Source: Pseudomonas fluorescens
GTDB lineage: Bacteria > Pseudomonadota > Gammaproteobacteria > Pseudomonadales > Pseudomonadaceae
Assembly: GCF_000968015.1 (NCBI RefSeq)
Contig: NZ_LACH01000026.1
Location: 21,505-85,504 of the forward strand
Direction: 5' to 3'
DNA: 64,000 nucleotides
Shown: piece after piece, positions 57,000 through 64,000 of the stretch
Position numbering within the stretch: position 1 is the first letter of the stretch
How the letters are laid out: each line of letters begins with the position of its first letter
The notes under the pieces: generated by a model
What the model was told of the DNA's origin: nothing
Seen by the model: only the letters and a program-made list of their open reading frames with translations
Database searches by the model: none
Program-made: the position numbers and the translations under genes

Positions 57000-57893
57000 T
57001 TACTTGATATCGCGAATCGAGAAATTCGCCATGTGTTCCAGGCCCTTGATCAGCGCGGAGTGGTCCCAGTTGCTGCCGCCGATCGCTGCGCAGGTGCTGA
57101 ACACTTGCTGGGTGTTGGCGGTGTTCGGCAGGTTGATGCCCAGCTCGCGCGCGCCGGCCAGGGCCAGGTTCAGGTCCTTCTGGTGCAGGCTGATGCGGAA
57201 GCCCGGGTCGAAGGTGCCTTTGATCATGCGCTCGCCGTGCACTTCGAGAATCTTCGAGGATGCGAAACCGCCCATCAGCGCTTCACGGACCTTGGCGGGA
57301 TCGGCACCGTTTTTCGACGCAAACAGCAGGGCTTCGGCCACGGCCTGGATGTTCAGCGCCACGATGATCTGGTTTGCCACTTTGGCGGTTTGACCGTCGC
57401 CGTTGCCGCCCACCAGGGTGATGTTCTTGCCCATCGCCTGGAACAGTGGCAGAACGCGTTCGAAGGCATCGGCATCGCCGCCGACCATGATGCTCAGGGT
57501 CGCGGCCTTGGCGCCGACTTCACCGCCGGACACTGGCGCGTCGAGGTACTGAGCGCCTTTTTCGTTGATTTTGGCAGCGAAGGCTTTGGTGGCGGTCGGC
57601 GAGATCGAGCTCATGTCGATAACGACTTTGCCTTTGCCCACACCGGCTGCAACGCCGTCTTCGCGGAACAGTACGTCATCGACCTGCGGGGTATCCGGCA
57701 CCATGACGATGATGAATTCGGCTTCTTGCGCGACTTCTTTCGGGTTCGCCAGGGCGACAGCGCCACCAGCAATCAGGTCAGCAGGCGCGGGGTCGTGGTG
57801 CGCCGACAGGAACAGGCTGTGACCGGCTTTCTGCAGGTTCAACGCCATTGGGTGGCCCATGATGCCGGTGCCGATAAATCCGATTTTAGCCAT
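57000..57893 (-). CDS. glxR: Tartronate semialdehyde reductase (2-hydroxy-3-oxopropionate reductase)
   Basis: 297 residues, a beta-hydroxyacid dehydrogenase. The NAD(P)-binding motif GFIGTGIMGHPMALNL, substrate motif DAPVSGGEVGA and catalytic Lys region GGNGDGQTAKVANQ are present. It reduces tartronate semialdehyde to glycerate. Confidence 0.96.
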   Translation of the reverse strand: MAKIGFIGTGIMGHPMALNLQKAGHSLFLSAHHDPAPADLIAGGAVALANPKEVAQEAEFIIVMVPDTPQVDDVLFREDGVAAGVGKGKVVIDMSSISPTATKAFAAKINEKGAQYLDAPVSGGEVGAKAATLSIMVGGDADAFERVLPLFQAMGKNITLVGGNGDGQTAKVANQIIVALNIQAVAEALLFASKNGADPAKVREALMGGFASSKILEVHGERMIKGTFDPGFRISLHQKDLNLALAGARELGINLPNTANTQQVFSTCAAIGGSNWDHSALIKGLEHMANFSIRDIK

Positions 57894-57949
57894 GAGAAAT
57901 TCCTCTTTTTTTTGTGTTGCTCAAGCAAATAGGGGAGCTGTTGCTTTTA

Positions 57950-58036
57950 TGTAGGAGTGAGCCTGCTCGCGATTCAGGCGCTGCGGTACATCAGGTGTAC
58001 CAAGGTGAATTCATCGCGAGCAGGCTCACTCCTACA
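57950..58036. repeat. REP doublet (GTAGGAGTGAGCC family) between hyi and glxR
   Basis: Inverted copies of TGTAGGAGTGAGCCTGCTCG in the 154-nt gap. Confidence 0.9.
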
Positions 58037-58047
58037 GGGGATTTGTG

Positions 58048-58830
58048 TCAGATCGCGTTATGGGTTTTAAGCCAGCCCAAGCCCGCTTCAGTGGTGGTCA
58101 GCGGCTTGTATTCGCAGCCAACCCAACCCTGATAACCGATGCGGTCCAGGTGTTCGAACAGGAAGCGGTAGTTGATTTCACCGGTGCCCGGTTCGTTGCG
58201 CCCAGGGTTATCGGCCAACTGGATGTGGTTGATCTCGCCCAGGTGCGCAGCCATGGTGCGGGCCAGGTCGCCCTCCATGATTTGCATGTGGTAGATGTCG
58301 TATTGCAGGAACAGGTTGGCGCTGCCGACCTGTTCGCGGATCGACAGGGCTTGCGCGGTGTTGTTCAGGTAGAAACCCGGGATGTCGCGGGTGTTGATCG
58401 CTTCCATCACCAGTTTGATGCCCGCCGCTTGCAGCTTGTCGGCGGCGTATTTGAGGTTGGCGACGAAGGTTTTTTCCACGGTGGCATCGTCGATGCCGTG
58501 TGGACGAATACCGGCCAGGCAGTTGACCTGGGTGTTGCCCAGCACTTTGGCGTAGGCAATCGCCAGGTCGACACCGGCGCGGAACTCTTCAACCCGGTCC
58601 GGCAGGCACGCGATACCGCGTTCGCCCTTGGCCCAGTCACCGGCCGGCAGGTTGAACAACACTTGGGTCAAGCCATTGGCATCGAGCTTGGCTTTGATCT
58701 CGGCAGAGCTGAAATCGTAAGGGAACAGGTATTCGACACCACTGAAGCCGGCCTTGGCGGCAGCTTCAAAACGGGCAAGAAAATCCTGCTCGGTGAACAG
58801 CATGGACAGGTTGGCTGCGAAACGCGGCAT
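58048..58830 (-). CDS. hyi: Hydroxypyruvate isomerase
   Basis: 260 residues from ATG 58830 (MPRFAANLSMLF). TIM-barrel family with EAINTRDIPGFYLNN, YDIYHMQIMEGD and the C-terminal VGCEYKPLTTT. It interconverts hydroxypyruvate and tartronate semialdehyde. An earlier in-frame ATG would run through a REP and was rejected. Confidence 0.95.
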   Translation of the reverse strand: MPRFAANLSMLFTEQDFLARFEAAAKAGFSGVEYLFPYDFSSAEIKAKLDANGLTQVLFNLPAGDWAKGERGIACLPDRVEEFRAGVDLAIAYAKVLGNTQVNCLAGIRPHGIDDATVEKTFVANLKYAADKLQAAGIKLVMEAINTRDIPGFYLNNTAQALSIREQVGSANLFLQYDIYHMQIMEGDLARTMAAHLGEINHIQLADNPGRNEPGTGEINYRFLFEHLDRIGYQGWVGCEYKPLTTTEAGLGWLKTHNAI

Positions 58831-58861
58831 GGTGGTCTCCCGTAAATCTGTGAGGGCCCCC

Positions 58862-58951
58862 TGTAGGAGTGAGCCTGCTCGCGATAGCGTGATGTCAGTC
58901 AACATTGATGTTGAATGTAACGGCCTCATCGCGAGCAGGCTCACTCCTACA
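58862..58951. repeat. REP doublet (GTAGGAGTGAGCC family) between gcl and hyi
   Basis: Inverted TGTAGGAGTGAGCCTGCTCG copies in the gap; third REP of the same family in this operon. Confidence 0.9.
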
Positions 58952-58968
58952 CAGGGAGCGTTCAGCTG

Positions 58969-60744
58969 TTAATCGAGCAACGAAATCGCCGTTGGCGCAT
59001 CGTTGCCGACCAGCGCCAGGTCTTCGAATTCGTTGACGGCGTTGATCTCGGTGCCCATGGAAATGTTGGTCACACGCTCCAGGATAATCTCGACGATCAC
59101 CGGCACCTTGAACTCTTCGATCAGCTCCTGAGCCCTGCGCAGGGCAGGCTGGATCTGACCCGGTTCGAACACACGCAGCGCTTTGCAGCCCAAACCTTCA
59201 GCGACTGCGACGTGGTCGACACCGTAGCCGTTGAGTTCTGGAGCGTTCAGGTTGTCGAAGGACAGCTGCACGCAGTAGTCCATGTCGAAACCGCGCTGAG
59301 CCTGACGGATCAGCCCCAGGTACGAGTTGTTCACCACCACGTGGATGTACGGCAGCTTGAACTGCGCGCCCACCGCCAACTCTTCGATCATGAACTGGAA
59401 GTCATAGTCGCCCGACAGTGCCACGACCTTGCGAGTCGGATCAGCCTTGACCACGCCCAGCGCTGCCGGAATGGTCCAGCCCAGAGGACCTGCCTGACCG
59501 CAGTTGATCCAGTGACGTGGCTTGTAGACGTGCAGGAACTGCGCGCCGGCAATCTGCGACAGACCGATGGTGCTGACGTAGCAGGTGTCTTTGCCGAACA
59601 CCTGGTTCATCTCTTCGTAAACCCGCTGCGGCTTGACCGGCACGTTGTCGAAGTGAGTCTTGCGCTGCAGGCTGGACTTGCGCTGCTGGCAGTCTTGCAA
59701 CCAGGCGCTGCGGTTTTTCAGCTTGCCGGCGGCTTGCCATTCGCGAGCGACCTCGATGAACACGGTCAGCGCGGCAGCGGCGTCGGAAACGATGCCCAGG
59801 TCCGGGGTGAACACGCGGCCGATCTGGGTCGGTTCGATGTCAACGTGAATGAACTTGCGGCCTTCGGTGTAAACGTCGATCGAACCGGTGTGACGGTTGG
59901 CCCAACGGTTACCGACACCCAGCACCAGGTCGGACTTGAGCATCGTGGCGTTGCCGTAGCGGTGCGAGGTTTGCAGACCGACCATGCCGACCATCAACGG
60001 GTGATCGTCCGGAATGGTGCCCCAGCCCATCAGGGTCGGGACCACCGGAATACCGGTCAGCTCGGCGAACTCCACCAGCAACTCGCTGGCGTCGGCATTG
60101 ATGATGCCACCACCGGCCACCAGTAACGGACGCTCGGCCTGATCGAGCATTGCCAGGGCCTTCTCGATTTGCACGCGGTTAGCGGTTGGCTTGGCCAGCG
60201 GCAGTGGTTCATAGGCGTCGATGTCGAATTCGATTTCAGCCATCTGCACATCGAACGGCAGATCGATCAGCACCGGGCCTGGACGGCCGGAGCGCATTTC
60301 GTAGAAGGCTTTCTGGAACGCGTAAGGCACCTGACCCGGTTCCATGACAGTGGTTGCCCACTTGGTCACTGGCTTGACGATCGAGGTAATGTCGACAGCC
60401 TGGAAGTCTTCCTTGTGCATACGGGCGCGGGGTGCCTGGCCGGTAATGCAAAGAATCGGGATCGAGTCGGCCGAGGCGCTGTAGAGCCCGGTGACCATGT
60501 CGGTACCGGCCGGGCCGGAAGTGCCGATGCACACGCCGATGTTGCCGGCCTTGGTGCGGGTGTAGCCCTCGGCCATGTGCGAGGCGCCTTCAACGTGGCG
60601 AGCAAGGACGTGATCGATGCCACCGACCTTCTGCAAGGCGGAGTACAGCGGGTTGATCGCGGCGCCGGGGATGCCAAAAGCGGTATCAACCCCTTCACGG
60701 CGCATCACCAGAACGGCGGCTTCGATTGCTCTCATTTTGCTCAT
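58969..60744 (-). CDS. gcl: Glyoxylate carboligase (tartronate semialdehyde synthase)
   Basis: 591 residues from ATG 60744 ([15 protein letters not shown]). A TPP enzyme with [29 protein letters not shown], the cofactor-binding [11 protein letters not shown] region and a C-terminal helical tail. It joins two glyoxylate to tartronate semialdehyde plus CO2. Two TTGTATACAA palindromes lie upstream. Confidence 0.97.
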   Translation of the reverse strand: MSKMRAIEAAVLVMRREGVDTAFGIPGAAINPLYSALQKVGGIDHVLARHVEGASHMAEGYTRTKAGNIGVCIGTSGPAGTDMVTGLYSASADSIPILCITGQAPRARMHKEDFQAVDITSIVKPVTKWATTVMEPGQVPYAFQKAFYEMRSGRPGPVLIDLPFDVQMAEIEFDIDAYEPLPLAKPTANRVQIEKALAMLDQAERPLLVAGGGIINADASELLVEFAELTGIPVVPTLMGWGTIPDDHPLMVGMVGLQTSHRYGNATMLKSDLVLGVGNRWANRHTGSIDVYTEGRKFIHVDIEPTQIGRVFTPDLGIVSDAAAALTVFIEVAREWQAAGKLKNRSAWLQDCQQRKSSLQRKTHFDNVPVKPQRVYEEMNQVFGKDTCYVSTIGLSQIAGAQFLHVYKPRHWINCGQAGPLGWTIPAALGVVKADPTRKVVALSGDYDFQFMIEELAVGAQFKLPYIHVVVNNSYLGLIRQAQRGFDMDYCVQLSFDNLNAPELNGYGVDHVAVAEGLGCKALRVFEPGQIQPALRRAQELIEEFKVPVIVEIILERVTNISMGTEINAVNEFEDLALVGNDAPTAISLLD

Positions 60745-60770
60745 GGTTTTGTGCCTCTTACGTTTTGTAA

Positions 60771-60780
60771 TTGTATACAA
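60771..60780. promoter_or_regulatory. GntR-type operator, proximal to gcl
   Basis: TTGTATACAA is a perfect palindrome 27 nt upstream of the gcl start. The same word recurs at 60909-60918. Spacing and symmetry fit a dimeric GntR-type repressor. Confidence 0.6.
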
Positions 60781-60908
60781 GTGGCTTTGCGCAGAGTGTA
60801 TTCACGGCGGACGGCGCAGGTCAATCCATTTTCTCAAGCGGCCGTTTCATTCGTCGGAAGCCCGGTCTACTGTGGCTTTTCGTCGCATGTGGCGCTTTTC
60901 GAGAATTA

Positions 60909-60918
60909 TTGTATACAA
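60909..60918. promoter_or_regulatory. GntR-type operator, distal copy
   Basis: A second TTGTATACAA lies 138 nt from the first and about 92 nt before the divergent GlcG/HbpS-like gene. Two sites could allow control of both directions or looping. Confidence 0.6.
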
Positions 60919-61010
60919 AAAAATAACTCATTGTGTTCTATTTGTTGCATCGGACTTCTGAACAAAACGCAGTCCAGCAGCTTTCCCTATAACAAAATGA
61001 GGACGGCACC

Positions 61011-61451
61011 ATGAGCGCTTTAACCTTGAAAGTCGCAGTCAACCTGGCCAATCAGGCTATCTCCGCAGGGCGTGCAATCTCGGCGGCTCCATTGACCATC
61101 GCCGTACTGGATGCGGGTGGACACTTGGTCACTCTGCAGCGTGAAGACGGCGCCAGCCTGCTGCGCCCGCAGATCGCCATCGGCAAAGCCTGGGGCGCCA
61201 TTGCCCTGGGCAAAGGCTCACGCCTGCTGGCGCTGGACGCACAACAACGACCGGCGTTTATCGCCGCTTTGAACAGTCTGGGGCAGGGCAGCGTCGTCCC
61301 GGCACCGGGCGGTGTATTGATTCGGGATCAGGACGGGAATGTGCTGGGGGCTGTTGGTATCAGCGGTGATCTTTCTGATGTTGATGAGCAATGTGCGATC
61401 AACGCGATTGAGGCGTCGGGGTTGCGGGCGGATGCGGGGGTGACTGCCTAA
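61011..61451 (+). CDS. GlcG/HbpS-like small protein
   Basis: 146 residues, a single GlcG/HbpS (DUF336) domain (LTIAVLDAGGHLVTLQRED, PAPGGVLIRDQDGNVLGAVGISG). Ribosome site GAGG. It is divergent from gcl across the twin palindromes, the same arrangement as in other pseudomonads. A role with the glyoxylate pathway is inferred from position; biochemical function is uncertain. Confidence 0.88.
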   Translation: MSALTLKVAVNLANQAISAGRAISAAPLTIAVLDAGGHLVTLQREDGASLLRPQIAIGKAWGAIALGKGSRLLALDAQQRPAFIAALNSLGQGSVVPAPGGVLIRDQDGNVLGAVGISGDLSDVDEQCAINAIEASGLRADAGVTA

Positions 61452-61476
61452 TATTTTTGTTGATTGATCTACCGCT

Positions 61477-61570
61477 TTCGCGAGCAGGCTCGCTCCCACA
61501 GGTTTTGTGGTCGGACACAAATTGTCCGACTGCTTGAATCCCCTGTAGGAGTGAGCCTGCTCGCGATAGC
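61477..61570. repeat. Two REPs of different families upstream of the RAYT gene
   Basis: CGCGAGCAGGCTCGCTCCCA (about 61480-61500) is a GTGGGAGC-family arm and TGTAGGAGTGAGCCTGCTCG (from about 61543) a GTAGGAGTG-family arm. The pair is inverted but mixed in family. Confidence 0.85.
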
Positions 61571-61662
61571 TATCTACCAGACACATCCAGCCAATATTTT
61601 GCCCCTCCCACTTCAATCCACGGAGCTAGCCTTCTCATGACCTGATCACGGGAGGCTAAGGA

Positions 61663-62121
61663 ATGCCGGATTTACCTGCCGCAAATCGATTGCGAATCGG
61701 TCGCTATGCCGAAGCCAGTCGAATTTATCTGTTAACCACCAACACAGTTCACAGAACCCCGGTTTTCAAGGATTTCACCTTGGGCCGGCTGGTGGTCGAT
61801 CAATTTCGCAATGCACAGAATCTAGGCTTTGCGAACTCGTTGGCTTGGGTGGTCATGCCAGATCATTTTCATTGGTTGATTGAATTGCAGAAGGGATCTT
61901 TGAGTGAGCTGATGCAAAAAACCAAGTCGATGAGTACCAAAGCCATAAGGCAGTCTACCGGTCGAAGCACCAGTCTCTGGCAGAGAGGATTTCATGATAG
62001 GGCACTGCGGCGGGAAGAGGATTTGGTGAAACTGGCTCGAGATGTAGTAGCCAACCCGTTGCGGGCTGGACTGGTCGAGAAGCTTGGCGATTATCCGTTG
62101 TGGGATGCTGTTTGGGTTTGA
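61663..62121 (+). CDS. REP-associated tyrosine transposase (RAYT)
   Basis: 152 residues from ATG 61663 with GGAGG upstream. The HUH motif is seen as MPDHFHWL (His68 and His70). The C-terminal helix reads KLARDVVANPLRAGLV; in most RAYTs the corresponding position holds the catalytic Tyr (RYI or RYV before NP), here Asp127 (codon GAT). REPs flank the gene on both sides, the normal RAYT context. The enzyme is a candidate for REP mobilisation but may be inactive. Confidence 0.88.
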   Translation: MPDLPAANRLRIGRYAEASRIYLLTTNTVHRTPVFKDFTLGRLVVDQFRNAQNLGFANSLAWVVMPDHFHWLIELQKGSLSELMQKTKSMSTKAIRQSTGRSTSLWQRGFHDRALRREEDLVKLARDVVANPLRAGLVEKLGDYPLWDAVWV

Positions 62122-62140
62122 GCTGAAATCGAGTTGCCTT

Positions 62141-62206
62141 CATCGCGAGCAGGCTCACTCCCACAGGGAAATGTATTTCAATGTGGGAGCGAGCCTGCTC
62201 GCGAAT
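62141..62206. repeat. REP pair downstream of the RAYT gene
   Basis: CATCGCGAGCAGGCTCACTCCCACA (62141-62165, mixed form) and TGTGGGAGCGAGCCTGCTCG (from 62182) are inverted with a 16-nt spacer. Confidence 0.85.
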
Positions 62207-62220
62207 GGCCGCACCACGGT

Positions 62221-62829
62221 CTAACGGTCCGGCTCACACCCCTTGAGCACCAACCGGATAATCGTCTGCGCCGCCGCTTCATAGTCGGCCTCATCGAGCT
62301 TGGCCTTTCCGGTTACCGCGGAAATCTGCCAGTCGAAGTCGGCATAGGTCTGGGTCGCGGCCCAGATGCTGAACATCAGGTGGTTGGGGTCGATCGGGGC
62401 GATCTGGCCGCGGTCGATCCAGGTCTGGATGCAGTCGATGTTGTGCTTGGCCTGGCCGTTGAGCCGTTCAACGAGATCAGCGCTCAGGTGCGGGGCGCCG
62501 TGCATGATTTCGCTGGCGAACACCTTGGAGGCAAAGGGCAGGTCGCGGGAGATGCGGATTTTCGAGCGGATGTAGCCGCTCAGCACTTCACTCGGCACGC
62601 CATCAGCGTTGAACGGTGTCGAGGCCTGCAAAATTGGTTCGATGATGCTTTCCAGGACCTCGCGGTAGAGGTTTTCCTTGGATTTGAAATAGTAGTAGAC
62701 GTTGGGCTTGGGCAATCCCGCCTTGGCTGCGATGTCACTGGTTTTGGTCGCAGCGAAGCCCTTGTCGGCAAATTCTTCACTGGCGGCACGCAGGATCAGT
62801 TCTTTGTTGCGCTCGCGGATGGTGCTCAT
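62221..62829 (-). CDS. TetR-family regulator (RutR/YcdC type)
   Basis: 202 residues from ATG 62829. The N-terminal HTH (FADKGFAATKTSDIAAKAGLPKPNVYYYFKSKENLYREVL) is typical, and the C-terminal region (NHLMFSIWAATQTYADFDWQI) resembles the RutR subgroup, which binds pyrimidines. It is divergent from the DUF808 gene. Effector and targets are unknown. Confidence 0.9.
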   Translation of the reverse strand: MSTIRERNKELILRAASEEFADKGFAATKTSDIAAKAGLPKPNVYYYFKSKENLYREVLESIIEPILQASTPFNADGVPSEVLSGYIRSKIRISRDLPFASKVFASEIMHGAPHLSADLVERLNGQAKHNIDCIQTWIDRGQIAPIDPNHLMFSIWAATQTYADFDWQISAVTGKAKLDEADYEAAAQTIIRLVLKGCEPDR

Positions 62830-62963
62830 AAACCAGGGGGTTCCTTGCCTGTTCTGGCGGTTGCGCATGGTAGCACCGGCCTCGCGCGGCGCTCAAGAAT
62901 GCCCCGTGTGGCACCCGGCCGCGTTATGCTGCGCGGCATCCATTCAAGAAGGAAATCTGATTC

Positions 62964-63878
62964 ATGGCAGGAAGCAGTTTACTGTTGCTGATCGACGACA
63001 TTGCCGCGGTACTCGACGATGTGGCGTTGATGACCAAAATGGCCGCCAAGAAGACTGCCGGCGTACTCGGCGACGATCTGGCGCTCAATGCCCAACAGGT
63101 TTCCGGTGTGCGTGCCGAGCGGGAAATCCCGGTGGTGTGGGCGGTGGCCAAGGGGTCGTTTCTCAACAAGCTGATCCTGGTACCCTCGGCGTTGGCCATC
63201 AGCGCGTTCATTCCCTGGCTGGTCACACCGTTGTTGATGATCGGCGGCGCGTACCTGTGTTTCGAAGGTTTCGAGAAACTGGCCCATAAATTCCTGCACA
63301 GCAAGGCTGAAGACCAGGCCGAGCATGCAGAACTGGTCGAGGCCGTGGCTGATCCGGCGGTCGATCTGGTGGCGTTCGAGCAGGACAAGATCAAAGGCGC
63401 CATCCGCACCGACTTCATTCTCTCTGCAGAAATCATCGCAATCACCCTGGGCACGGTGGCAGATGCCACGCTGAGCCAACAAGTCATCGTGCTTTCGGGC
63501 ATTGCCATCGTCATGACCATCGGTGTGTATGGCCTGGTGGCCGGCATCGTCAAACTCGACGACCTCGGCTTGTGGCTGACTCAGAAGCCTGGACAGATCG
63601 CCAAAAGCATTGGCGGCGGGATCCTGCGTGCGGCTCCGTACATGATGAAAAGCCTGTCGGTGATCGGCACGGCGGCGATGTTCCTGGTGGGTGGCGGGAT
63701 TCTCACCCACGGCGTGCCGGTGGTTCATCACTGGATTGAGAGCGTCAGCGCAGGGGCGGGCGGTGCCGGGTTTGTCGTGCCGACGTTGCTGAATGCGGTG
63801 GCGGGGATTGTGGCGGGGGCGGTGGTGTTGGCGGGTGTGATGGTTGCCAGCAAGCTCTGGAAAGCGCTGAAGGGCTGA
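62964..63878 (+). CDS. DUF808 (YedI-like) membrane protein
   Basis: 304 residues with about six membrane spans and the family N-terminus [29 protein letters not shown]. Inner-membrane protein of unknown function. A 9-nt unit GCTGAAGGG is repeated at and after its stop codon. Confidence 0.9.
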   Translation: MAGSSLLLLIDDIAAVLDDVALMTKMAAKKTAGVLGDDLALNAQQVSGVRAEREIPVVWAVAKGSFLNKLILVPSALAISAFIPWLVTPLLMIGGAYLCFEGFEKLAHKFLHSKAEDQAEHAELVEAVADPAVDLVAFEQDKIKGAIRTDFILSAEIIAITLGTVADATLSQQVIVLSGIAIVMTIGVYGLVAGIVKLDDLGLWLTQKPGQIAKSIGGGILRAAPYMMKSLSVIGTAAMFLVGGGILTHGVPVVHHWIESVSAGAGGAGFVVPTLLNAVAGIVAGAVVLAGVMVASKLWKALKG

Positions 63879-63897
63879 AGGGCTGAAGGGCTGAAGC
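63868..63897 (+). repeat. Short tandem repeat at the DUF808 gene end
   Basis: GCTGAAGGG occurs three times in tandem across the stop codon, followed by a partial copy. Slippage here would move the stop by three codons without changing frame. Confidence 0.7.
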
Positions 63898-63912
63898 CAG
63901 ACACTATCCCAG

Positions 63913-64000
63913 TGTGGGAGCGAGCTTGCTCGCGATAGCGGTGGTTCAGTCAACATGTATGGGGACTGACACTGCCTCATCGTCGGAGCGCCGCCCGGAG
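63913..64000. repeat. REP doublet whose second arm breaks off near the window edge
   Basis: The left arm TGTGGGAGCGAGCTTGCTCG is intact from 63913. The expected inverted partner begins (CTCATCG, to 63982) but then continues as TCGGAGCGCCGCCCGGAG instead of the expected CGAGCAAGCTCG. Confidence 0.7.

Noticed and set aside
58831..58944. Upstream start for hyi
   Set aside because: The extension would translate a REP element.
1..64000. tRNA, rRNA or CRISPR arrays
   Set aside because: No cloverleaf with a CCA-ready end, no rRNA-like stretch and no regularly spaced direct repeats were seen. The repeated palindromes are REPs.

Overview
The window comes from a fluorescent pseudomonad of the Pseudomonas fluorescens/putida lineage. 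The support is gene order: fleQ-fleS-fleR-fliEFGHIJ, fliKLMNOPQR-flhB, flhA-flhF-fleN-fliA, cheYZAB-motCD-parC-parP-cheW, ccmABCDEFGHI, and glxR-hyi-gcl with ttuD and pyk. The protein sequences are clearly Pseudomonas-like, and the intergenic gaps hold typical Pseudomonas REP palindromes. Identifications were made by reading the sequence; no database search was run.

Layout. 1-20232: flagellar regulators (FleQ, FleS, FleR), basal body and export genes, and a partner-switching module (STAS protein, receiver/phosphatase/kinase protein, Hpt protein) between fliJ and fliK. 20233-22609: two unrecognised divergent genes inserted between flhB and flhA. 22610-37154: flhA, flhF, fleN, fliA, the chemotaxis genes, the motC/motD stator genes and the parC/parP polar-array genes. 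37271-39171: a second FliK-like/FlhB-like pair on the minus strand. 39369-46737: cytochrome c maturation operon ccmABCDEFGHI plus a small lipoprotein. 46884-54003: accessory metabolism and transport (LysR regulator, SDR, MFS exporter, secreted protein, sulfate-binding protein, voltage-gated K+ channel, urea transporter). 54166-61451: glyoxylate-to-pyruvate route (gcl, hyi, glxR, ttuD, pyk) with a divergent GlcG/HbpS-like gene. 61452-64000: a REP-associated tyrosine transposase (RAYT) between REPs, a TetR regulator and a DUF808 membrane protein.

How the parts work together. Five sites match the sigma-54 GG-N10-GC rule, upstream of fleS, fliE, fliK, fliL and flhA. This fits a FleQ/RpoN class II-III flagellar cascade, with FleN and FlhF controlling number and position and FliA controlling the late genes. 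CheA/Y/Z/B/W, ParC/ParP and MotC/D complete the motility circuit. The gcl-glxR-hyi-ttuD-pyk genes convert two glyoxylate to tartronate semialdehyde, glycerate, 2-phosphoglycerate and pyruvate; two TTGTATACAA palindromes suggest control of gcl by a GntR-type repressor.

Most unusual feature: a 268-bp element between motC and motD. It has 32-bp perfect inverted ends enclosing two further long hairpins, so it can fold as a three-way junction. It separates a Shine-Dalgarno-like GGGAG from the motD ATG. If the terminal stem forms, those two are brought to about 6 nt apart.
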